Below are positions 1 through 5,500 of a stretch of DNA of 5,500 bases, piece after piece. This DNA is from Limisphaerales bacterium (GTDB lineage Bacteria; Verrucomicrobiota; Verrucomicrobiia; Limisphaerales; UBA8199), in the NCBI GenBank assembly GCA_025356925.1, contig JANXQE010000830.1, forward strand, positions 1 through 5,500. Direction: 5' to 3'. The notes below the pieces were generated by a model that had not been told where the DNA came from, made no database searches, and saw nothing but the letters and a program-made list of their open reading frames with translations. Made by a program: the position numbers and the translations under genes. Positions within the stretch are counted from its first letter, which is position 1. Each line of letters opens with the position of its first letter.

Positions 1-334
1 GATCTCCAACGCGGCCAAACAGGTCGGAAACGTGTCTGCCGGCCCTTGGTGGCACTATTTTCGGCGCCACAAAATCGCCCGGATGGTGCGTGACCAGCTC
101 AGCATGGGTCCGCTCAAGTCAATCGCCTGTGGGTTCACCGATGCCAGATTTGTCGAGATGGTGGCTGCCAAATACGTCTCGATGCGGCTTGGTGTTGCTG
201 ATGCCCTGGCTGAACTCGTCACAGACAAATATTCCACCCTCTACCGGGATTTTGACGCGGCCGCTGCCGTCATGAAAGAACTGCTGTTCACCAACCCCGC
301 CAACATTCATTACATCCCGGTCGCCGATCGCTAG
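1..334 (+). CDS. Unrecognised protein, C-terminal end (5' partial)
   Basis: An open frame runs from base 2 to the TAG at 332-334 without interruption, giving about 110 residues that begin ISNAAKQVGN and end IHYIPVADR. There is a GTG at 32, but the frame is already open to the window edge and the bases before it translate to ordinary protein sequence, so this is most likely the tail of a larger gene starting outside the window. The visible part is soluble in character, with no signal peptide or membrane segment. It is rich in predicted helix, has a basic stretch (HYFRRHKIARMVR), and its last 40 residues look like helices followed by a short NPANIHYIPV strand. I do not recognise the family and assign no function. 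The stop codon overlaps that of the convergent sthA gene, so the two 3' ends are locked together. Confidence 0.75.
   Translation, partial: ISNAAKQVGNVSAGPWWHYFRRHKIARMVRDQLSMGPLKSIACGFTDARFVEMVAAKYVSMRLGVADALAELVTDKYSTLYRDFDAAAAVMKELLFTNPANIHYIPVADR
331..334. other. Shared CTAG: overlapping convergent stop codons
   Basis: The palindrome CTAG serves as TAG on + (332-334, end of the left-hand gene) and TAG on - (331-333, end of sthA). The two genes therefore leave no intergenic space and no room for a terminator between them, and any terminator must lie inside a coding region. This is directly visible. Its regulatory consequence is not. Confidence 0.9.
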
Positions 335-1749
335 ATATTCCGGATCTTATTGAGTCCGTTGAGGGCCGCGACCTTGTACGCCTCGGCCAGGGTGGGATAG
401 TTGAAGACGTTGTTAATGAAGAATTCCACGCTGCCTTTGTAAGCCATTACGGCCTGGCCGATGTGAATCAACTCCGTGGCGCCGGTGCCAATCGCATGAA
501 CGCCCAGGATTTCGCGCGTCTCCTGATGGATCAACAGCTTGAGCATTCCCTCTTCGTCGCCGAGAAGCTGACCGCGGGCCAGTTCGTTGTATTGCGCGAT
601 CCCTGCTTCATAGGGAATCCCGGCTTTGGTGAGCTGGTCCTCGGTTCGGCCGACCATCGAAATTTCCGGGATAGCATAGACGCCGTAAGGAAAAAGCTCG
701 GGCATCGAGCAGGTCGGCACGCCGTAAGCATGGCAGGCGGCCAGACGGCCTTGTTCCATGGCCGTCGAGGCGAGTGCGGGAAACCCAATCACATCGCCGA
801 TGGCGTAAATGTGTTCGACTTTGGTGCGGTAAAATGAATCGACATGCAGGCGTTCACGGTCGTCGACCTCCAGACCGGTCTTGTCCAGTTGCAGCGCGCC
901 CGTGGTGCCTTGGCGCCCGACCGCATACAGCAACGTCTCGGCGCGGATGATTTTGCCTGACTCGAGCATGGCTTGGACCAGCGGCTCGCCGCCGTTGCCT
1001 CCGGCTCCCGCCGCGGGTTTGGCCACTTCGATGCGCGCGACCTTTTCGCCCAGCCGCAGGGTGATCCCGGCGCGCCGCATCTGGTACATCAGTGCTTCGG
1101 TAATTTCACGGTCGAGAAACCCGAGCACTTCGTTGCGCCCTTCGATCAGCGTGATCTTCACATCGAGCGCCGCCATCATGCACGCGTACTCCGTGCCGAC
1201 CACGCCGCCACCGACGACGATCATCGATTTGGGAAGCTGACCGATCTTGATCAGACCATCGGACGTGAAGATTGTTTTATTATCAAACGGGATAGAGTCC
1301 GGCATAGCTGGCCGCGTGCCGCTGGCGATGAAGAACTTGTCGGCGGAGATCTGGTCCGTTTCGCCATCGCGCACCACCTGGACGGCTTGGGGAGATTCAA
1401 AATGCGCTTCGCCGCAGATCAGTTCGATCTGGTTGCGCTCACAATGCCCGCGGACGAGCGAGATTTCATGCTGCACCACCTGCCGGGAAATATAAATGAG
1501 GTCATCGATGGTGATGCGCTTCTTGACGCGTGTAAACTCGCCGAAAAGGCCGCGTTTGGTCGCGCCCGTCAGGTGCAACACGGCCTCGCGCAACGCCTTC
1601 GACGGAATGGTGCCCGTATTAACCGCCGCCCCGCCCAGAAACGGGTTCTTCTCGATGAGACAGACCCGCTTGCCGAGCTTGGCCGCCTGAATGGCGGCCT
1701 TTTGGCCGGCCGGTCCGGACCCGATTACGACGCAGTCAAAGTGTCTCAT
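331..1749 (-). CDS. sthA: Soluble pyridine nucleotide transhydrogenase (Si-specific NAD(P)+ transhydrogenase)
   Basis: This 472-residue cytoplasmic FAD flavoprotein is predicted to move hydride between NADPH and NAD+ (EC 1.6.1.1), which lets the cell drain excess NADPH. Visible order: FAD-binding Rossmann motif GSGPAG at 10-15; the GTIPSKALR segment at 46-54 that is shared with E. coli SthA; the NAD(P)-binding motif GGGVVG at 180-185; the second FAD contact YAIGDVIG at 315-322; and the dimerisation domain with FNYPTLAEAY at 449-458. It belongs to the dihydrolipoamide dehydrogenase/glutathione reductase superfamily, but the two redox cysteines are replaced (A42 and T47) and the catalytic His of lipoamide dehydrogenase is Tyr451. 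E. coli SthA also lacks a disulfide pair and has Tyr at that last position, which argues for transhydrogenase over lipoamide dehydrogenase or mercuric reductase. The length matches the family (about 465). A Gly/Ala-rich insertion near 245-256 is unusual. The ATG start is placed by homology from the first residues. I see no Shine-Dalgarno sequence upstream. Confidence 0.93.
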   Translation of the reverse strand: MRHFDCVVIGSGPAGQKAAIQAAKLGKRVCLIEKNPFLGGAAVNTGTIPSKALREAVLHLTGATKRGLFGEFTRVKKRITIDDLIYISRQVVQHEISLVRGHCERNQIELICGEAHFESPQAVQVVRDGETDQISADKFFIASGTRPAMPDSIPFDNKTIFTSDGLIKIGQLPKSMIVVGGGVVGTEYACMMAALDVKITLIEGRNEVLGFLDREITEALMYQMRRAGITLRLGEKVARIEVAKPAAGAGGNGGEPLVQAMLESGKIIRAETLLYAVGRQGTTGALQLDKTGLEVDDRERLHVDSFYRTKVEHIYAIGDVIGFPALASTAMEQGRLAACHAYGVPTCSMPELFPYGVYAIPEISMVGRTEDQLTKAGIPYEAGIAQYNELARGQLLGDEEGMLKLLIHQETREILGVHAIGTGATELIHIGQAVMAYKGSVEFFINNVFNYPTLAEAYKVAALNGLNKIRNI

Positions 1750-1924
1750 AGAGGTCCGGCAGGAAACGAGGGATCAAACAGTCTGTGCATGGTTCAGTAA
1801 AGATCCACTACTACCTTTTCGCCTGACCGAGGGCAAGTCTCCAGAAGCGGCGGGGCCGGTTCCTGGTGTCGTTAAACCTGGCCTCATTTATGCTCCACGT
1901 ACCTGGAACTTCGGTTTTGTCGTT
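1750..1924. promoter_or_regulatory. Divergent intergenic region between sthA and the secreted-protein gene
   Basis: These 175 bases separate two divergently transcribed genes and must carry at least the sthA promoter and probably that of the 503-residue protein. I found no good -35/-10 pair. A TATGCT at 1889-1894 is a possible -10 for the + gene, but it has no recognisable -35 at the right distance. Neither start codon is preceded by a clear Shine-Dalgarno sequence: the bases before the + ATG read TTTTGTCGTT, and those before the - ATG read CCGGACCTCT. An open + frame continues upstream through this region into sthA, but it lacks protein-like character there and is not taken as coding. Confidence 0.45.
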
Positions 1925-3436
1925 ATGAGAAGGTTTCTGGGATGGCTGGCTGCCAGCTTGGTGTGCACGGGCTTGGTTCGGGCGGAAAGGATTAACCAGG
2001 AGGGACGAATTCTCGGACCGGCTCCCGTCGTGACCAACGCTACTCTATTCAACACCGCACAAGCCGACGCCATCGTCTCGGCCATGCAGGTCTTTCCAGT
2101 CACGAGTGCCTGGAATGAGGACATCTCACGGCTACCTCTCCTGCCAAACTCCGACGCGATGATCGCCCAAATCATGGCCGACTTGTCGAGCAGCCGGCGG
2201 ACCTTGCGAGCCTTCCAGGAGATGAATTTTGTCTTGGTTCCTGATTCGCAACCGCTGGCTCCGATTACTTTCATCGGTTACCCGGACGAATCGGACCCAA
2301 GTCCCTATCCGATTCCGCCCAACATGCCGATTGAAACGTGGCCGAGCGGGACGGGTAACCTGACCCTGCAACAATGGCAGCAGGACACCAATCAGACCGG
2401 CGGCGACCGCCACTCTATCGTCGTACAGCCGGGCAATGGATTCATTTGGGAAACGTGGCAAGCGCAGTTGGTGGGCTCGAATTGGGAGGCTTCCAATGGC
2501 GCCAGGTTCGACCTTAACAGTAATACGCTACGGCCTGCCGGCTGGACTTCAGGAGATGCGGCCGGGCTGCCGATGTTTCCCGCGTTGCCCCGGTATGAGG
2601 AATGCCAACGCGGCATGGTCGAACACGCCTGTCGAGTGGTCGTTTATCGCACGCGCAAGGCGTACCTCTATCCCGCGAATCACATTGCCTCCAGCACGTC
2701 CGCGACCCAGACCAACGTTCCCGCCATGGGCCAGCGTGTGCGCCTCAAATCCAGTTTTGTCATCCCGCCTGCCTGGAGCGTCGAAGAGAAAGCAATTCTA
2801 CTCGGCCTGAAGAAATATGGCGCTCTGGTTGCCGACAATGGCGGTTTCTTCTCGATCTCCGTAACGCCGGATGATCGTTGGCCCGCCAATGCCTTCAGCC
2901 ATATCTCGAGCGTGGGCATTACAAATTTCGAAGTCGTCCAGTCCACCGGCCCTAACGAGGGCCCGCGCTCGCCCGGTGCGCCAACCGCCAGCGTCGGACC
3001 CGACCGGTCCGCCCCGTTTGGCGCCCCCCTGTTGTTGCAGGGCTTCGTTACCTATACGGGCGCGCCTCCGGCGACCGCCTGGCGACTCTATTCGGGGCCG
3101 GGCACCGTCAGTTTCAGCAACCCGGCGCTCACGAACTCGCAAGCGACTTTCAGTGCGCCCGGCGCCTATACTTTGATGCTAAGCGCCGATGACCGCGTCC
3201 ACGCGGTGGCCTACGCCGCCGTAAACCTTACGGTTACGCAGACGATCACTCTGGCAATTGCCTCGCTCGGCACGAACGTGAGCCTGCGCTGGAGCGGTGG
3301 ATCTCCTCCGTTCATCGTGGAACGGTCAGATGCAATCGCCCCGAGCACCTGGATCCCCGTCCTCACCAACAATGCCTCGAGTGCGGTTCTACCCGTTCCC
3401 GGCTCCGCGGCCTACTTCCGCCTTCGGAGCAACTAA
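1925..3436 (+). CDS. Secreted protein: conserved domain of unknown function, Ig/PKD-like domain and C-terminal beta module
   Basis: The product is 503 residues. I chose the ATG at 1925 because it begins a good Sec signal peptide (MRRF, then hydrophobic LGWLAASLVCTGL, cleavage probably after VRA at 18-20); the in-frame upstream extension back to 1691 would bury it. Residues about 40-340 form one domain that I recall from other bacterial exported proteins of unknown function. Its marks are FPVTSAWN (57-64), DRHSIVV (161-167), WETW (175-178), WTSGDAAGLPMFPALPRYEE (207-226), the EHACRV segment (233-238), AYLYPANH (246-253), MGQRVRLKSSF (268-278) and VADNGGFFSIS (302-312). Conserved Asp, His and Glu residues could be catalytic, but that is inference. 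Residues about 353-438 are Ig/PKD-like (SGPGTVSFSNPA, then APGAYTLMLSADD). Residues 441-503 form a small beta-rich module with PFIVERS and AYFRLRS, of a kind common at the C-termini of verrucomicrobial exported proteins. The site of action is probably the periplasm or outside the cell. It is convergent with the cotH-like gene and has no operon partner here. Confidence 0.85.
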   Translation: MRRFLGWLAASLVCTGLVRAERINQEGRILGPAPVVTNATLFNTAQADAIVSAMQVFPVTSAWNEDISRLPLLPNSDAMIAQIMADLSSSRRTLRAFQEMNFVLVPDSQPLAPITFIGYPDESDPSPYPIPPNMPIETWPSGTGNLTLQQWQQDTNQTGGDRHSIVVQPGNGFIWETWQAQLVGSNWEASNGARFDLNSNTLRPAGWTSGDAAGLPMFPALPRYEECQRGMVEHACRVVVYRTRKAYLYPANHIASSTSATQTNVPAMGQRVRLKSSFVIPPAWSVEEKAILLGLKKYGALVADNGGFFSISVTPDDRWPANAFSHISSVGITNFEVVQSTGPNEGPRSPGAPTASVGPDRSAPFGAPLLLQGFVTYTGAPPATAWRLYSGPGTVSFSNPALTNSQATFSAPGAYTLMLSADDRVHAVAYAAVNLTVTQTITLAIASLGTNVSLRWSGGSPPFIVERSDAIAPSTWIPVLTNNASSAVLPVPGSAAYFRLRSN

Positions 3437-3508
3437 ACCGCAATCAGCCCGCAATCGTCCGAGCCCACTTGACTCCGGCTCAAAACGAAACGGTCCTTCA
3501 CTGCGAGA
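3437..3508. other. Short convergent intergenic gap, no clear terminator
   Basis: These 72 bases lie between two convergent stop codons. The only stem I can find is GAGCC at 3461-3465 pairing with GGCTC at 3477-3481 across an 11-base loop. It is not followed by a T-run in either direction (the + side continues into A-rich sequence), so it does not qualify as an intrinsic terminator. Confidence 0.4.
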
Positions 3509-4825
3509 TCAGGGAAAATGGGAAGAACGAACCGGTTCCCCTGGCGGACGCGTCAACTGTCGTTGGACACTCGCTATTCGCTGGCGAATGTGTTGCTGCA
3601 AACGAGCAACAGCTTGGTCATGCCTTCTTGCTGCATTGGGGTTCAGGGTGGCAAGCACCGGTCGGATCCGACTTTGAAGCGCCGACACCTGCCGGATCAT
3701 TCTTTCGTTTGTGAACTGGTTTTCCGATAGGACCTTCATGCGTTCGAAATAACGGCGGCGTCCTTCGCGGGTCCCCAGCACCGACTGAGCCACAAGCCCT
3801 TTCATTTCGGGAAGAATGGACCCTTGTGGGTTTTCGAAAATCTGGTCCATGCCATGCGGCATAAAGACAATTTTGTCGGCGCCGGGATCGTGATAGACCC
3901 GATAATTATTCCGGCACATCGCATAACAATCCCAGTCCCAAATCATCACCTCGAGCGCGAGGTAGGTGATAAACCGGTCCAGGTCGAGCACCTGCTCCAG
4001 GCGCTGCCAGCGTCTTTCTAGATCCGGTTCTTTGGCGGCACTGGCCAAAGCGCGGAGGTCGGCAGGATCACGGTCCTTTGATTCCTTAACCGCCGAACTC
4101 GTAATATCGTGGGTGTAAGGGAAATCATAAAGATTTCCCTGCGTATTCTGAAAGTAAAGCTGCAAGAAATCTTCTGTGACTCCCTCGACCAGGACGTAAA
4201 AACCCAGGGTCCGACCATTCATTTCCACACGGGCATTGGTCGCCCGGGCGGCCGGCACGCCCGAGTCGCGAAACATTTGGCTGCAGAGGATCTCCGTCAT
4301 GAAGCTGGGATCTTGGACTGAATTATTCAAATGAACCTTTTCAAGGCCGTGAAACCGTTGTCCTTTGTTGAACTTATTGAACTTCAGGGTGAGCCCCGGC
4401 TTGGCGTCCAGGGGGCGAAAACTGCCCCGGCGCCCTTTGAGATGCATTCCCACATCTCGATAGATGACGTCATCCACTTGGATATCAACGCGGATAAATG
4501 TGCGCGGTTCGCGGTCCAACTGACGCAGTGAATCCTGAGGCGCCGTAATGCGAAAATGAGGAATCCTACCCTGTTTAAAGAATTCATCGCTGGGAAGATC
4601 CTCCCGTACGCTTAGGGTTGCCGCCGGCTCAACTCTCTCTGGCGGCACTGACTTAGCGCCCTGACGGCTTTGATTCTCCCGGGTCAAGCTCGAGGGCTTT
4701 TGCCGAATTGAATCAAGGTCTTCGCTGGGCGATTTCCCACATCCTGCGATAGTGCCCATCAGGAAAAATAGCGCGAAGCGAATTAGGGCCTTTTTCTCGT
4801 TAGCGCCGCAGCGTAATCTTTCCAT
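3509..4825 (-). CDS. CotH kinase family lipoprotein
   Basis: The product is 438 residues. The N-terminus has a basic region (KKALIR), a hydrophobic core (FALFFLMGT) and a lipobox IAGC ending at Cys29, which predicts a lipoprotein. A disordered linker runs from about 30 to 85. The CotH-type atypical kinase fold follows: GMHLKGRRGSF (126-136), KPGLTLKFNKF (142-152), GLEKVHLNNSVQDPS (160-174), a GVPAARATNARVEMNGRTLG segment (189-208) and YVLVEGVTEDFL (210-221). Next come WDWDCYAMCRNNYRVYHD (296-313) and FMPHGMDQIF (321-330). The Asp in the WDWD segment and Asp327 sit where the family places its catalytic and metal-binding aspartates. The C-terminus (about 360-425) is helical and Arg/Gln-rich. 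In Bacillus, CotH phosphorylates spore coat proteins; here no coat genes are visible and the substrate is unknown. The start is supported by AAGGA (4830-4834) four bases before the ATG. Confidence 0.9.
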   Translation of the reverse strand: MERLRCGANEKKALIRFALFFLMGTIAGCGKSPSEDLDSIRQKPSSLTRENQSRQGAKSVPPERVEPAATLSVREDLPSDEFFKQGRIPHFRITAPQDSLRQLDREPRTFIRVDIQVDDVIYRDVGMHLKGRRGSFRPLDAKPGLTLKFNKFNKGQRFHGLEKVHLNNSVQDPSFMTEILCSQMFRDSGVPAARATNARVEMNGRTLGFYVLVEGVTEDFLQLYFQNTQGNLYDFPYTHDITSSAVKESKDRDPADLRALASAAKEPDLERRWQRLEQVLDLDRFITYLALEVMIWDWDCYAMCRNNYRVYHDPGADKIVFMPHGMDQIFENPQGSILPEMKGLVAQSVLGTREGRRRYFERMKVLSENQFTNERMIRQVSALQSRIRPVLATLNPNAARRHDQAVARLQQHIRQRIASVQRQLTRPPGEPVRSSHFP

Positions 4826-4829
4826 TTTG

Positions 4830-4834
4830 TCCTT
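4830..4834 (-). promoter_or_regulatory. Shine-Dalgarno site of the CotH-like gene
   Basis: On the minus strand the sequence reads AAGGACAAAATG, placing AAGGA four bases before the ATG at 4823-4825. The spacing is slightly short but usable, and it supports this start over the in-frame Met23, which lies inside the signal peptide. Confidence 0.6.
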
Positions 4835-4843
4835 AGCTCATCA

Positions 4844-4870
4844 CGGGGATTACTCCGGTCGGATCCCCCG
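4844..4870. repeat. Inverted repeat in the leader of the CotH-like gene
   Basis: GGGGAT (4845-4850) and ATCCCC (4863-4868) are perfect 6-base inverted arms around a 12-base spacer, extendable by one C-G pair if one C is bulged. It lies about 20-45 bases upstream of the CotH-like start codon, where it could be a leader hairpin or an operator. No T-run follows it, so it is not an intrinsic terminator. A chance origin is possible. Confidence 0.3.
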
Positions 4871-4941
4871 CCGGGTTGAGCGCAAACTCATGAGTCGGGC
4901 GGATATTCCGAGCGGCATCCTTTGGGGTGCCAAGAGAGGGG

Positions 4942-5142
4942 TCAACCCATCGCATGGTTCACTTGCTTCCATATTTCGTGGCCGCGCTCTCGATGCGCAG
5001 GCGCGGTTTTTCCCCTGGCGAAATGGAGACGGACGTTGGCGCTCTTGGAGCGGCCTTCCAGGACAATGTCCTCGCGCCGATCGGCGCGGCTCCGCAGGTG
5101 GTACATCGCCCAGGCATATTGAATGCGCATCTTGCGCGCCAT
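4942..5142 (-). pseudogene. Remnant of a REP-associated tyrosine transposase (RAYT, Y1/IS200-like)
   Basis: A 66-residue frame on the minus strand starts MARKMRIQYAWAMYHLRSR and continues ADRREDIVLEG. This closely resembles the N-terminus I remember for RAYT/Y1 transposases of Verrucomicrobia and relatives (RKMRIQYAGAMYHVMNRGDRRE-type). The resemblance covers about residues 1-30 (5053-5142). After residue 30 it stops, and the frame ends at a TGA (4942-4944). The HUH motif and catalytic Tyr, which lie further on in the family (intact proteins usually exceed 200 residues), are absent, so this cannot encode an active transposase. Within the matching part, changes such as Gly to Trp11 and NRGD to SRAD suggest decay. 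Residues 58-63 (WKQVNH) might be a vestige of the family's C-terminal end, which would imply an internal deletion; this is weak. There is no Shine-Dalgarno sequence before the ATG. Confidence 0.65.
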
Positions 5143-5224
5143 GCGGCGAGGCTGGGGGTTAGGCCGTTTCTGTCAAGAGAAATGAACAATGGTCGCTGGT
5201 GCATTCCATTTTGGCTGGATTAAG

Positions 5225-5230
5225 AAGGGA
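5225..5230 (+). promoter_or_regulatory. Shine-Dalgarno site of the permease-prefix-like gene
   Basis: The bases before the ATG at 5236 read AAGAAGGGAACAAT, placing AAGGGA five bases before the start codon. This fixes the start of the right-hand gene and agrees with the MFDLEQ beginning seen in relatives. Confidence 0.65.
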
Positions 5231-5235
5231 ACAAT

Positions 5236-5500
5236 ATGTTTGACCTCGAACAATCCATCGCTGATTGGCGGGCACAGATGCTTGCCGCTGGAATCAAAAC
5301 GCCCGTGCCGTTGGAAGAATTGGAAATTCATTTGCGCGACGCAATCGAACGGCAGACGAAAGCGGGGTTAAGCGTAACGCATGCCTTCAAGTCTGCCGCT
5401 CAAAACACCGGAACAGCGCGCAGCGTCCAAAGCGAATTCGAGAAAATCGAAGAAGCCGAGGAAGTGCGCAAATGGAGAAAAGGGCGAATCTGGTTGGGGG
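5236..5500 (+). CDS. Permease-prefix-domain-like protein, N-terminal part (3' partial)
   Basis: The frame opens at the ATG at 5236 and is still open at the window edge, giving 88 residues. They begin MFDLEQSIADWRAQMLAAG and include PVPLEELEIHLRDAIERQ (23-40), then a helix with AF..AAQNTG (50-59) and S..EFEKIEEAEEVRKWRKG. This is the short helical N-terminal domain found on many permease-like and sensor-like membrane proteins (permease prefix or HAAS-like: an acidic 'EELE.HLR..IER....G....AF..A....G' pattern). I recall nearly identical starts in Pedosphaera-type Verrucomicrobia, often directly downstream of a PadR-family regulator gene; no such gene is upstream here. The basic RKWRKGRIW end suggests that a membrane segment follows, but it lies outside the window. 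The transported substrate or signal cannot be deduced. It is preceded by a good Shine-Dalgarno site and is divergent from the CotH-like gene. Confidence 0.75.
   Translation, partial: MFDLEQSIADWRAQMLAAGIKTPVPLEELEIHLRDAIERQTKAGLSVTHAFKSAAQNTGTARSVQSEFEKIEEAEEVRKWRKGRIWLG

Larger units (their letters stand above)
4826..5235. other. 410-base divergent region between the CotH-like and permease-prefix genes
   Basis: This stretch holds the leader of the CotH-like gene (4826 to about 4870, with its inverted repeat), the transposase remnant (4942-5142) and about 90 bases leading to the right-hand gene. Several + strand open frames cross it, but their translations are Arg/Ala/Gly-rich without recognisable motifs, and I treat them as shadows. 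I could not place a convincing sigma70-type promoter for either flanking gene, though both must start in or near here. No regulator gene is present. Confidence 0.5.

Noticed and set aside
331..1749. Dihydrolipoamide dehydrogenase or mercuric reductase as the identity of the flavoprotein
   Set aside because: Both redox cysteines are absent and the catalytic His is Tyr, while the sequence follows SthA throughout, including GTIPSKALR and FNYPTLAEAY.
973..1800. 275-residue open frame on + running antisense through sthA
   Set aside because: It lies fully opposite a well-conserved enzyme gene, and its His/Asp/Arg-rich translation has no motif. Long antisense frames are common opposite GC-rich genes.
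1691..1924. Upstream extension of the secreted-protein frame to an earlier ATG
   Set aside because: It would overlap the start of sthA, has no protein-like features, and would place the clear signal peptide at residue 79. The ATG at 1925 explains the sequence better.
3461..3481. GAGCC/GGCTC stem in the convergent gap as a bidirectional terminator
   Set aside because: It has only five base pairs, an 11-base loop and no adjacent T-run in either direction.
3658..4866. Direct repeat CCGGTCGGATCC at 3658-3669 and 4855-4866
   Set aside because: One 12-base repeat is about what chance predicts for a 5.5-kb window, and the copies share no flanking similarity.
4886..4895. Palindrome ACTCATGAGT as an operator
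   Set aside because: Several 10-base palindromes are expected by chance in this window, and nothing around it supports a binding site.
4927..5223. 98-residue + strand frame ahead of the permease-prefix gene as a regulator
   Set aside because: The translation shows no winged-helix or PadR features and lies opposite the transposase remnant, whose minus-strand similarity explains the sequence better.

Overview
This window looks like chromosomal DNA from an environmental bacterium of the Verrucomicrobiota, probably near the Pedosphaera/Limisphaerales group. That placement rests on family resemblance recalled from memory, not on a search. Three things point there: the permease-prefix-like protein beginning MFDLEQSIADWR at the right edge, the 'PFIVERSDAI...W..V...AYFRLRS' C-terminal module of the 503-residue secreted protein, and a REP-associated transposase remnant beginning MARKMRIQYA. 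The base composition is moderately GC-rich throughout. Shine-Dalgarno sites are present for some genes and absent for others.

Layout, left to right: (1) the C-terminal end of an unrecognised protein on + (1-334); (2) a complete soluble pyridine nucleotide transhydrogenase gene, sthA, on - (331-1749), convergent with the first gene and sharing a CTAG in which both strands read their TAG stop; (3) a 175-base divergent intergenic region; (4) a complete gene on + (1925-3436) for a 503-residue exported protein, with a conserved but functionally unassigned N-terminal domain followed by an Ig/PKD-like domain and a small beta-rich module; (5) a 72-base convergent gap with no convincing terminator; (6) a complete gene on - (3509-4825) for a CotH-kinase-family lipoprotein; (7) a 410-base divergent region containing a decayed N-terminal fragment of a RAYT (Y1/IS200-like) transposase on -; (8) the start of a permease-prefix-domain-like gene on + (5236 to the window edge).

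The five genes alternate strictly in strand (+,-,+,-,+), so no two of them can share an operon. I see no evidence that they form one pathway. SthA balances NADH and NADPH in the cytoplasm. The two central genes encode envelope or exported proteins. The last gene is likely the N-terminal part of a membrane protein. I found no CRISPR array, tRNA, rRNA or intact mobile element. The most interesting points are the secreted protein with a conserved unassigned domain, the CotH-like lipoprotein kinase outside a spore-coat setting, and the transposase remnant next to a permease-prefix gene that lacks the regulator gene often found upstream of it.
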